Shown: one piece after another, positions 56,585 through 64,000 of the stretch
How the letters are laid out: every line of letters starts with the position of its first letter
Position numbering within the stretch: the first letter of the stretch is position 1
DNA from: Firmicutes bacterium UBA5766
GTDB lineage: Bacteria > Bacillota > Desulfotomaculia > Desulfotomaculales > Nap2-2B
DNA length: 64,000 bases
Assembly: GCA_002418775.1 (NCBI GenBank)
Contig: DIEU01000001.1
Location: 1 to 64,000 of the forward strand
Direction: 5' to 3'
The notes under the pieces: generated by a model
What the model saw: the letters and a program-made list of their open reading frames with translations, nothing else
The model's database searches: none
Told to the model about the DNA's origin: nothing
Position numbers and translations under genes: made by a program

Positions 56585-58399
56585 ATGGATATACTTTTAA
56601 TTTATGTCAGGGAGTTATTCGATTTATCTCCAAAGAAACTTATCGTTAATATGATGCTGATGGTTGTGCTTGGTATTATAGAGGGCATAGGCACATTAAT
56701 GATCATACCGTTATTAATGGTATCCGGCATTATTCCCGGTATGCAAGAGAGCAGCGGATTGACTTTCTGGCTGAATCACATTTTTCAAATCGCCGGCGTA
56801 CCATTAAATTTGCCGGTTATATTATTGTTGTATATAGGTCTTAATTTTGGGCAGAGCTGGCTGCAACGCTTTCAAACCATACTTAATTTTGATATACAGC
56901 AGTCATTTGCTGTTTTTTTGTCTTCCAGGTTGTTTCGGGTTGTAGCCTATGCCGAGTGGCAGCTTTTGATATCCAAGACGAAATCGGATATTACCAATGT
57001 TATTATAAATGAATTAATACGTGTTTATTCAGGTGTAAATTTTTTCTTGCAGATAATAACTAACTCACTGATCACTTTAATACAAATTATTTTTGCTTTT
57101 ATAATAGCTCCTGCACTGACTTGTTTAGTACTGGCCGGAGCTTTTATTTTATTCATGTCTTTACAAACATTTACTAAAGAGTCCCGCAGGATGGGACAAC
57201 ATGTTTCGGATTTAAACCGTGATTTGCTTTTTGATCTTACGGAGCATTTAAACGGTATAAAAGAAATTAAGAGCTATGGTGTTGAGGCTGCTCAGATACG
57301 CAATTTTGTCAAGGCGCGTAATATGATGAAGGAGAATCTGGTCAGATTTAACGCAATTCAGACCAGGACAGCCATGGCGTATAAAGTTGGCGCGGCTGTC
57401 TTTATAAGCTTGTTCTTGTTCAGCGCAATTGAGATATTCAGGCCAAATCCCCAGGTACTCATAATAATTGCCGTTATTTCGGCACGTCTCTGGCCCAGGC
57501 TTGCTTCCTTTCAAACGGGTTTACAGAATATTAATATGAATCTTCCCGCTTTTCGTGCTGCAAAAGAATTGGAAAATCAATGCCTTGCCGCCCGTGAGAA
57601 CATGCCGGAAGAAGGAATCATGAGAAGGATGGAGTTAAAGTACGGAGTCGAATTCCGCAATGTTTCGTTTTTCTATGACTCCGATCGTGCAAGTTATGCT
57701 GTTAAAGAAGTTAATTTTGAACTTCCTGTCGGCACAACTACCGCTTTTGTTGGCGTTTCCGGTGCAGGTAAAAGCACTTTGGTAGATTTATTAATTGGAT
57801 TGTTAACACCAAAAGAGGGAGATATTTTAATAGACGGTGAACAATTGCTGGATAATTTGCGTCCGTGGAGAAATTCTATAGGTTACGTACCGCAGGACGC
57901 GCTTTTATTTAACGCCAGCATCAGGGATAACCTGTTATGGGCTTGTCCGGATGCTGCAGAGGATGATATGTGGGAATCCTTGCGGTTAGCTGCTATCGAT
58001 TCCTTTATCGGCAGTCTCCCGAATGGTCTGGATACAGTTGTGGGCGATAGGGGAGTGCGTTTATCCGGTGGCGAGCGGCAGCGTGTTGTTCTGGCGAGGG
58101 CGCTTTTAAGAAAGCCGTCGGTTCTTATTTTGGATGAAGCCACGAGTTCCTTGGATTCTGAAAACGAAACACGTATCCAGCAAGCTATTGAAAACCTGCA
58201 GGGTAAAATGACAATCGTAATTGTCGCTCATCGTATATCAACGATTAGGAATGCTGACCAGATTCTTGTGCTTGAGCAGGGGCAAATCGTGGAGAAGGGA
58301 AATTATCAATCGTTGATGAAAAACAAAGATGGCCGGTTCTATGCCTTAGCCAGCCAATATAGTGATGAAGAGCGTTTCGCAGGCTGCACATCTATTTAA
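56585..58399 (+). CDS. ABC exporter (MsbA/HlyB type, no peptidase domain)
   Basis: A 604-aa half-transporter. About six membrane helices occupy residues 15-310; the nucleotide-binding domain follows with Walker A GVSGAGKSTLVDLL, Q-loop VPQDALLFNAS, signature VRLSGGERQRVVLARALL and Walker B VLILDEATSSLDSE, then the H-loop IVAHRIST. No N-terminal C39 peptidase domain is present, so it exports but does not cleave leaders. Resembles lasso-peptide D exporters, which may also confer immunity. ATG at 56585 after AAGGATTTTG. Transcribed with the cyclase-like gene. Confidence 0.88.
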   Translation: MDILLIYVRELFDLSPKKLIVNMMLMVVLGIIEGIGTLMIIPLLMVSGIIPGMQESSGLTFWLNHIFQIAGVPLNLPVILLLYIGLNFGQSWLQRFQTILNFDIQQSFAVFLSSRLFRVVAYAEWQLLISKTKSDITNVIINELIRVYSGVNFFLQIITNSLITLIQIIFAFIIAPALTCLVLAGAFILFMSLQTFTKESRRMGQHVSDLNRDLLFDLTEHLNGIKEIKSYGVEAAQIRNFVKARNMMKENLVRFNAIQTRTAMAYKVGAAVFISLFLFSAIEIFRPNPQVLIIIAVISARLWPRLASFQTGLQNINMNLPAFRAAKELENQCLAARENMPEEGIMRRMELKYGVEFRNVSFFYDSDRASYAVKEVNFELPVGTTTAFVGVSGAGKSTLVDLLIGLLTPKEGDILIDGEQLLDNLRPWRNSIGYVPQDALLFNASIRDNLLWACPDAAEDDMWESLRLAAIDSFIGSLPNGLDTVVGDRGVRLSGGERQRVVLARALLRKPSVLILDEATSSLDSENETRIQQAIENLQGKMTIVIVAHRISTIRNADQILVLEQGQIVEKGNYQSLMKNKDGRFYALASQYSDEERFAGCTSI

Positions 58400-58409
58400 A
58401 AGCAATCAA

Positions 58410-58511
58410 ATGAAATCAGTCAAAGTTTTGAGAAGAAAATTAATTAATGCTGTTTTAACGATTTTTGCAGCAGTTGCACTGGCAACATTCATTGCAAACA
58501 GTCCGGCATGA
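58410..58511 (+). CDS. 33-aa hydrophobic peptide, AgrD-like
   Basis: MKSVKVLRRKLINAVLTIFA then AVALATFIANSPA before TGA. A basic amphipathic start and a hydrophobic run ending SPA resemble cyclic-lactone autoinducer (AgrD-like) precursors of Clostridia, in which SPA is followed by a Cys; here the codon at that position is TGA. No ribosome binding site is evident, although it starts 10 nt after the exporter stop. It may be truncated, non-coding, or a signal peptide. No agrB is nearby. Confidence 0.35.
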   Translation: MKSVKVLRRKLINAVLTIFAAVALATFIANSPA

Positions 58512-58791
58512 ACACTGATAAATCCTTCCTGCAATCCATTATGCAATATGAGTAGACCGTGAAGTGGTTCCTCCCCCTTTTTCTCTAAGATGGTTGAAAT
58601 ATTTTATGTTGAAATATTTTATTCATTAATAAAACTTTTTATGGTTGTTTCCATGCGGTATGACAGGTAGATTTGTGAATTTAAAGGATAAGACGTTATT
58701 ATTGAAAGTGGATAATTATCCTGTTATAATTAATTGTATTTTCTGTAGAGGAAAAAGTAGGTTTTGGTTGCTCTATCTGGAGTGAAAAAGA
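58512..58791. other. Gap with a 15-bp tandem repeat; no gene seen
   Basis: AT-rich 280-base stretch before hpt. GTTGAAATATTTTAT is repeated exactly at 58593-58607 and 58608-58622. A run CCTCCCCCTTTTT at 58570-58582 is not part of a hairpin. I see no purine riboswitch core and no gene. Confidence 0.6.
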
Positions 58792-59313
58792 TTGTTTTTA
58801 GGCCGGGTTTTGCTTGGCGAACGGGAAATACAGGATCGGGTACGCAAACTCGGGGAAGAAATCTCCAGGGATTATTTCGGTAACGAATTGTTGATGGTAG
58901 GAGTCCTTAAAGGAGCTTTTATTTTTTTGGCCGATCTTGCCCGCTGCCTGACAATCCCGGTCCGTCTGGATTTTATCACAGTATCCAGTTACGGAGAATC
59001 GCTGGAGTCTTCTGGAAAAGTAGTCGTCTTGAAAGATCTGGGAATAGAACTGAAAGACAGGCATGTTTTACTTGTCGAGGATATTATCGATACGGGCTTG
59101 ACAATTGATTTGCTGACGGACAACCTGGCCGGGCGAAATCCGGCAAGTCTTAAAACCTGCGCCCTGTTGGACAAGCCGGGCAGGCGCAAGGTGGATGTAA
59201 AAGCGGATTACGTCGGGTTTACCGTACCTGATGAGTATATTGTCGGGTATGGGCTTGATTATCAGGATAACTACCGCTGTTTAAAAGACATTTTTGTGCT
59301 GGGACGCTGCTGA
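58792..59313 (+). CDS. hpt: Hypoxanthine phosphoribosyltransferase
   Basis: A 173-aa salvage enzyme that makes IMP/GMP from hypoxanthine/guanine and PRPP. The PRPP-binding motif is [16 protein letters not shown] (about residues 93-108), with [16 protein letters not shown] and [18 protein letters not shown] as other family segments. TTG start at 58792 with GGAGTG upstream. Precedes guaA by 43 nt and may share its transcript. Confidence 0.95.
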   Translation: MFLGRVLLGEREIQDRVRKLGEEISRDYFGNELLMVGVLKGAFIFLADLARCLTIPVRLDFITVSSYGESLESSGKVVVLKDLGIELKDRHVLLVEDIIDTGLTIDLLTDNLAGRNPASLKTCALLDKPGRRKVDVKADYVGFTVPDEYIVGYGLDYQDNYRCLKDIFVLGRC

Positions 59314-59356
59314 CCCGGCGTTTTATTTTGCAGCCGGGTATTTAAAGGGAGGAAAT

Positions 59357-60898
59357 ATGCGGACCTTAGAAGAAGAAATGATTATCGTTTTAGACTTCGG
59401 CGGGCAATACAGCCACCTGATTGCCCGGCGGATCAGAGAGTGCAGCGTCTTCTGCGAAATGCTTCCCTATAATACTTCAATAGAATTAATCAAAGAAAAA
59501 AAGCCGCGGGGAATAGTCTTTTCGGGGGGGCCGGCAAGCGTTTATCAGCCTGACGCACCTGCCTGTGATCCGGCTATTTACAGTCTGGGCATACCAATTT
59601 TGGGTATTTGCTACGGTCTGCAGTTGATGGTCTTGCAGTTGGGGGGGACAGTCTCCCCTGCCAAACAAAAGGAGTTTGGCAAGGCTATTCTAGAAATATC
59701 GGTTAAAGATAAGCTTTTTAACGGCCTTGAAGCGCAGGAACAGTGCTGGATGAGCCACGGTGACAGGGTGGAAACGCCGCCGCCCGGTTTCGTAATTACA
59801 GGCAGGACATCCCAGGCGCCGGTGGCGGCAGCAAGTGACTCCGAAAGAGAAATTTACGGGGTTCAGTTTCATCCCGAGGTAATTCATACACCAAAAGGCC
59901 AAGACATTCTGCGCAATTTTCTTTTTCAAATCTGCGGGTGCAAGGGGCTATGGACAACGGGTTCGTTTCTGCGTCTTTCTGCGGAAGAAATCAGCAGCCG
60001 GGCTGGAGAAGGCCGGGTTATCTGCGCTTTAAGCGGAGGGGTCGATTCTTCCGTGGCGGCTGTGCTTGTCAATCGCGTGATTGGCGAGAGGTTGACCTGT
60101 GTGTTTGTCGATCACGGCCTGTTGAGAAAAAATGAAGCCAGGCAAGTTTTGAGCACTTTCAAGGAAAAATTTAAGCTTAATGTGATTCATGTTGACGCTT
60201 CGGAACGTTTTCTTAACCGTTTAAAGGGAGTTTCCGATCCCGAGAGAAAGCGGAAAATTATCGGAGAAGAGTTCATCAGGGTGTTTGAAGAAGAAGCAGC
60301 CAAACTGGGTAAGGTTGATTTCCTTATTCAGGGTACCTTATACCCTGATGTTGTCGAAAGCGGCACTGCCACGGCCGCCGTTATTAAAAGCCACCATAAT
60401 GTCGGCGGTCTGCCGTCAGACATGCGTCTTAAAATTATTGAACCGCTGCGCTGGCTTTTTAAGGACGAGGTGAGGGTTGTCGGAGAGGAACTGGGGCTGC
60501 CGCAGGAAGTGGTCTGGCGTCAGCCTTTTCCAGGGCCCGGCCTGGCGATACGCATTATCGGTGAAGTTACTCCGGACAAACTGGAACTGCTGCGCGAAGC
60601 GGATGCAATAGTTACCTCCGAGATTCAGCAGGCGGGCTTAGACCGTGAAATCTGGCAGTATTTCGCAGTGCTCACGGATATGCGAAGCGTCGGCGTAATG
60701 GGTGATGAGCGGACCTATGCCAATACTGCCGTGGTCAGGGCTGTGACCAGTCATGACGCAATGACTGCGGACTGGGCAAGAATTCCCAATCATGTACTGG
60801 AAAAGATCTCTTCCCGCATAGTTAACGAAATTGCCGGCATCAACAGGGTGGTCTACGATATTACTTCAAAACCACCGGCTACTATTGAATGGGAGTAA
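59357..60898 (+). CDS. guaA: GMP synthase (glutamine-hydrolysing)
   Basis: A 513-aa two-domain enzyme converting XMP to GMP. The amidotransferase domain has [19 protein letters not shown] (nucleophile Cys) and [17 protein letters not shown] (His, Glu). The synthetase domain has [20 protein letters not shown] (PP-loop) and [12 protein letters not shown], and ends [11 protein letters not shown]. The frame is open from 59294, inside hpt, but AAAGGGAGG places the start at ATG 59357. Confidence 0.97.
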   Translation: MRTLEEEMIIVLDFGGQYSHLIARRIRECSVFCEMLPYNTSIELIKEKKPRGIVFSGGPASVYQPDAPACDPAIYSLGIPILGICYGLQLMVLQLGGTVSPAKQKEFGKAILEISVKDKLFNGLEAQEQCWMSHGDRVETPPPGFVITGRTSQAPVAAASDSEREIYGVQFHPEVIHTPKGQDILRNFLFQICGCKGLWTTGSFLRLSAEEISSRAGEGRVICALSGGVDSSVAAVLVNRVIGERLTCVFVDHGLLRKNEARQVLSTFKEKFKLNVIHVDASERFLNRLKGVSDPERKRKIIGEEFIRVFEEEAAKLGKVDFLIQGTLYPDVVESGTATAAVIKSHHNVGGLPSDMRLKIIEPLRWLFKDEVRVVGEELGLPQEVVWRQPFPGPGLAIRIIGEVTPDKLELLREADAIVTSEIQQAGLDREIWQYFAVLTDMRSVGVMGDERTYANTAVVRAVTSHDAMTADWARIPNHVLEKISSRIVNEIAGINRVVYDITSKPPATIEWE

Positions 60899-60933
60899 AT
60901 GAAAATAACTGATTAAGAAAAAGGTGAATAAAG

Positions 60934-61413
60934 ATGCCGGAACCGCTTGTTGGAATTGTCGTCGGCAGTGAATCTGATCTTCCCGTGGTAAAGGAAGGCT
61001 GCGAAATCCTTGATTATTTGGGTATTACTTATGAACTTGTAATCTCATCAGCGCACCGCGCGCCGCGTAAAACTGTCAAATATGCAAGTTCGGCTGCGGA
61101 ACGCGGTTTAGCGGTGATTATTGCCGCCGCCGGCGGAGCGGCTCATTTGCCGGGTGTAATAGCCGCCTACACTCCGTTGCCGGTTATCGGCCTTCCAATA
61201 AGTTCCGGGTCTTTAAACGGACTTGACGCCCTTTTTTCAATCGTTCAGATGCCCTCAGGTGTGCCTGTGGCTACTGTTGCTATAAATGGCGCAAAGAACG
61301 CCGCCCTTCTGGCAGGCCAGATCATTGGTGTTTCTGACCTTCCGATGAGGGAAAAGATTAGGCAGTACAAAGAGGCTATGGCTGCGCGCCTGGAAGAAAA
61401 GCCCACTCATTAG
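60934..61413 (+). CDS. purE: N5-carboxyaminoimidazole ribonucleotide mutase
   Basis: A 159-aa class I PurE. VGIVVGSESDLPVVKEG at the start, ISSAHRAPRKTVKYA (catalytic His region) and AAAGGAAHLPGVIAAYTPLP are diagnostic. In GSESDL, Glu replaces the more common Asp. No purK is seen beside it. ATG at 60934 with AAAAGGTGAATAAAG upstream. Second purine-synthesis gene in the run. Confidence 0.96.
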   Translation: MPEPLVGIVVGSESDLPVVKEGCEILDYLGITYELVISSAHRAPRKTVKYASSAAERGLAVIIAAAGGAAHLPGVIAAYTPLPVIGLPISSGSLNGLDALFSIVQMPSGVPVATVAINGAKNAALLAGQIIGVSDLPMREKIRQYKEAMAARLEEKPTH

Positions 61414-61445
61414 AATTATCTTTTGTGAAGGGATTGAAGTATAAA

Positions 61446-62738
61446 GTGATCGAACGCTATACCCTGCCCGAAATGAAGGCTATCTGGTCGCCTGAAAATA
61501 AATTTAAAATTTGGCTGGATGTGGAGATTACCGCCTGCGAGGCAATGGTCCAATTAGGATTGGTCCCGCCGGAAGCGCTGCTTGAGATAAAGGAAAAAGC
61601 CAACTTTGATATTAAAAGAATCGATGAAATAGAAGCGGTGGTCAACCATGATGTAATCGCTTTTCTTACCTGTGTCGGAGAATATGTCGGCGAAGCGTCG
61701 AAGTACATCCATCTGGGGCTGACTTCGTATGATGTTGTCGATACCGCCCTGTCGGTATTGATGAAAAAAGCCGGGAAAAAAATCCTTGACCGTTTAAAAG
61801 AACTGCGGGAAGCCATAAAGGAACAGGCCATAAAGCACAGGTATACGCTGATGATGGGCCGTACGCACGGCGTGCATGCCGAACCGATTACTTTTGGCTT
61901 GAAGATGCTGCTCTGGCTGGCAGAAACTGAACGAAACATAGAGCGGGTAAAAAGAGCAATTGAGACAATCAGTGTCGGGCGGCTTGCCGGAGTGGTCGGC
62001 ACATATGCAACTATCGATCCCTTTGTGGAATCTTATGTTTGCGATCGTTTGGGTCTTCAGCCGGCGCTTGTTTCCACTCAGGTACTGCAAAGGGATCGTC
62101 ATGCCGAGTATTTGACTACACTTGCTATTGTCGGTACTTCATTGGACAAGTTTGCCATGGAAATAAGGCATCTGCAGCGCACAGAGGTTCGCGAAGCGGA
62201 GGAATTTTTCGCCGAGGGTCAAAAGGGTTCATCGGCCATGCCTCACAAGAGAAACCCGGTTATAGCCGAGCGGATCAGCGGTCTTTCCCGGCTGCTGCGC
62301 GGAAACGCCGTTGCCGCCATGGAAAACGTAGCCCTGTGGCATGAACGGGACATATCGCATTCTTCAGTAGAGCGTGTTATTATTCCCGACAGTACTATTG
62401 CGCTCGACTATATAATTTTCAAATGCACAGAGATGATCAAAAATCTGCTTGTTTATCCAGAAAAGATGTTTGCGAACATGCAGGTCAGCCACGGCCTTGT
62501 TTTTTCTCAAAGGGTTCTGATCGCTCTGATTGAAAAAGGGATCAGCCGCGAGCAGGCCTATTCTATTGTTCAGCGCAACGCTATGAAATCGTGGAATGAA
62601 GGAAGAGATTTTAAAACCCTCTTGAAGGCCGATTCGGAGGTAACCGGTTTATTAAACTGGGGAGAAATTGAAACCCTTTTCGATTACCATGTTTATCTTA
62701 AAAATATTGATCATATATACGGCAGATTTGGGTTATAA
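61446..62738 (+). CDS. purB: Adenylosuccinate lyase
   Basis: A 430-aa fumarase/aspartase-superfamily lyase acting on SAICAR and adenylosuccinate. MMGRTHGVHAEPITFGLKML (His acid) and the signature KGSSAMPHKRNPVIAERISG near residues 264-283 are present, and VVNHDVIAFL near 70 matches. The frame opens at GTG 61425; GTG 61446 gives the family N-terminus (MIERYTLPEMKAIWSPENKF) with AAGGGA 12 nt upstream. The start is therefore uncertain by seven residues. Confidence 0.93.
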   Translation: MIERYTLPEMKAIWSPENKFKIWLDVEITACEAMVQLGLVPPEALLEIKEKANFDIKRIDEIEAVVNHDVIAFLTCVGEYVGEASKYIHLGLTSYDVVDTALSVLMKKAGKKILDRLKELREAIKEQAIKHRYTLMMGRTHGVHAEPITFGLKMLLWLAETERNIERVKRAIETISVGRLAGVVGTYATIDPFVESYVCDRLGLQPALVSTQVLQRDRHAEYLTTLAIVGTSLDKFAMEIRHLQRTEVREAEEFFAEGQKGSSAMPHKRNPVIAERISGLSRLLRGNAVAAMENVALWHERDISHSSVERVIIPDSTIALDYIIFKCTEMIKNLLVYPEKMFANMQVSHGLVFSQRVLIALIEKGISREQAYSIVQRNAMKSWNEGRDFKTLLKADSEVTGLLNWGEIETLFDYHVYLKNIDHIYGRFGL

Positions 62739-62755
62739 GGGAGAGTAACGACAAT

Positions 62756-64000
62756 ATGAGGCAGTTGTTGATCCCGGATTCCGGAAAGCTTCACGAGGAG
62801 TGCGGCGTTATCGGCGTCTATGCTCCGGGATTGGATGTGAGCAGACTCGCTTTCTACGGGCTGTATGCCCTGCAGCATCGGGGGCAGGAAAGCGCAGGGA
62901 TTGCAGTGGCGAATGGAGAGGAGATAATCCTGCACAAAGGGATGGGTCTTGTGCCCGAGGTGCTTGGTGAAAGGGAACTGGACAGTTTGCGGGGCGACCT
63001 GGCCATCGGGCATGTACGTTACTCTACAACAGGCGCAAGCCAGCCGATAAACGCCCAACCGCTCGTTTTTCGTTACGCGGGTGGGATGATTGGCCTGGGG
63101 CATAACGGAAACCTGACCAATGCGGTTGCTCTGCGGGAACGGCTCGCTTCTTCAGGAGCGGTCTTCCAGTCTACTACGGATACTGAAATTATTGTCAACA
63201 TGATTGCCCGTTATTACCAGACCAGCCTTGTCAACGCCATTATTAAATGTATGGTATCGCTGGAGGGCGCCTATTCGCTGGTTATTCTGACCGAGAACCA
63301 GCTTTTCGCCGTCCGCGATCCTTTCGGTTTCCATCCGCTATGCCTGGGAGCGCTTAATAATCACGGATTCGTCGTGGCTTCGGAATCCTGTGCTTTGGAT
63401 ACCGTGGGCGCAAAGATGATCAGGGATGTCCTGCCCGGTGAGATAGTGATTATTGATCACAGGGGGCTTACTTCCATCCGGGGACAGAATTTGGGACGCT
63501 GCGCGCACTGTATTTTTGAGTATATATATTTCGCGCGTCCCGACAGCTGCTTAGACGGTTTTCACGTTAATCAGGTCCGCCGTGAGATGGGCCGCCAGCT
63601 TGCGCTTGAGTACCCGGTAAAAACCGATCTGGTGATTCCGGTTCCGGATTCGGGAAACGCCGCAGCTCGCGGCTATGCCGAAAGCCTTGGTGTCCAATTT
63701 GAAGAAGGTTTAATGAAAAACCGTTATATCGGCAGGACATTTATTCAGCCCAAACAGGATGTCCGGGATTTAAGCGTGCGTTTGAAAATAAATCCTGTCA
63801 AAAGGATATTGTCAGGGAAAAGAAGTGTTGTTATGGTGGACGACTCGCTTGTGCGCGGGACTACGAGCGGCAGAATGATCGAGCTTTTACGTGACTGTGG
63901 AGTCGGGGAAGTGCACTTGTGTTTAAGTTCGCCGCCGGTAACTCATCCTTGTTACTATGGTATTGATATATCTGATGATAATGAGTTAATCGCCGCCCAC
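62756..64000 (+). CDS. purF: Amidophosphoribosyltransferase, 3'-truncated by the window edge
   Basis: At least 415 codons of PurF, which makes phosphoribosylamine from PRPP and glutamine. A 15-residue propeptide (MRQLLIPDSGKLHEE) precedes CGVIGVYAPG, the N-terminal nucleophile cysteine at position 16. YALQHRGQESAGIA and GHVRYSTTG follow, and the PRPP motif is VVMVDDSLVRGTTSGRM near residues 360-376. CAHCIFEYIYFARPDS is a cysteine pair used for a 4Fe-4S cluster in the B. subtilis enzyme. Ends in the window at His415 without a stop. Confidence 0.96.
   Translation, partial: MRQLLIPDSGKLHEECGVIGVYAPGLDVSRLAFYGLYALQHRGQESAGIAVANGEEIILHKGMGLVPEVLGERELDSLRGDLAIGHVRYSTTGASQPINAQPLVFRYAGGMIGLGHNGNLTNAVALRERLASSGAVFQSTTDTEIIVNMIARYYQTSLVNAIIKCMVSLEGAYSLVILTENQLFAVRDPFGFHPLCLGALNNHGFVVASESCALDTVGAKMIRDVLPGEIVIIDHRGLTSIRGQNLGRCAHCIFEYIYFARPDSCLDGFHVNQVRREMGRQLALEYPVKTDLVIPVPDSGNAAARGYAESLGVQFEEGLMKNRYIGRTFIQPKQDVRDLSVRLKINPVKRILSGKRSVVMVDDSLVRGTTSGRMIELLRDCGVGEVHLCLSSPPVTHPCYYGIDISDDNELIAAH

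Noticed and set aside
58512..58791. Purine riboswitch before hpt-guaA
   Set aside because: No conserved three-way-junction core words were found, only AT-rich sequence and a 15-bp tandem repeat.
1..64000. tRNA, rRNA or CRISPR arrays
   Set aside because: I saw no cloverleaf-like segments, rRNA words or regularly spaced direct repeats by eye; a tRNAscan/CRISPR search would be decisive.

Overview
The window looks like a chromosomal segment from a spore-forming, low-to-mid GC anaerobic Firmicute. A Pelotomaculum/Desulfotomaculum-type member of the Clostridia (Peptococcaceae sensu lato) fits best. The pointers are AAGGAGG-type ribosome binding sites with frequent GTG/TTG starts, sporulation genes (yabG, ylbJ), zinc-binding (C+) forms of S4, S14 and L36, a Cys-rich EF-Tu insertion, and remnants of a TAT-exported [FeFe] hydrogenase with a HybA-like ferredoxin. 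This assignment rests on protein resemblance from memory, not on a search.

Bases 1-21021 are one long co-directional translation block: L7Ae-like protein (cut by the edge), rpsL-rpsG-fusA-tuf, the S10 operon (rpsJ to rpsQ), the spc operon (rplN to secY), map, a KOW protein, infA, rpmJ, the alpha operon (rpsM, rpsK, rpsD, rpoA, rplQ), truA, rplM and rpsI. Two genes usual for this block are missing: rpmD (L30) between rpsE and rplO, and adk between secY and map.

Bases 21145-39392 are mixed housekeeping and sporulation genes. They comprise a patatin-like lipase, a MetE-like zinc protein, a PHP phosphatase, rsmA, a YkuK-like protein, a glycosyltransferase, yabG, a trypsin-like protease, an unknown protein, a secreted CAP protein, a small CBM-like protein, a damaged UbiB-family gene lacking its catalytic core, ylbJ, a metallophosphoesterase, an aminotransferase, a HAD phosphatase, hbd, lspA, an RluD-type pseudouridine synthase and an anchored protein of unknown function. 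A 180-bp element with terminal inverted repeats lies at 26339-26518.

Bases 39379-48615 (minus strand) form a tight four-gene operon, malQ-treZ-GH57-treY, that would turn alpha-1,4-glucans into trehalose. Just upstream on the same strand is a decaying hydrogenase locus. It holds a TAT-signal [FeFe] hydrogenase split by an in-frame TAG, followed by a HybA-type ferredoxin truncated at a repeat-like junction.

Bases 51282-58511 are accessory. A large mosaic surface protein is followed by what I regard as the most interesting locus: two tandem-duplicated short peptides (49 and 52 aa) with nearly identical N-terminal halves and divergent C-terminal halves, then a strong terminator, a lasso-cyclase-like asparagine synthetase homologue and an ABC exporter. 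No leader peptidase or RRE (lasso B) protein is encoded nearby, so this is either an incomplete lasso-peptide cluster or a different RiPP type. A 33-aa hydrophobic AgrD-like peptide follows the exporter.

Bases 58792-64000 hold purine genes: hpt, guaA, purE, purB and the 5' part of purF (cut by the window edge).
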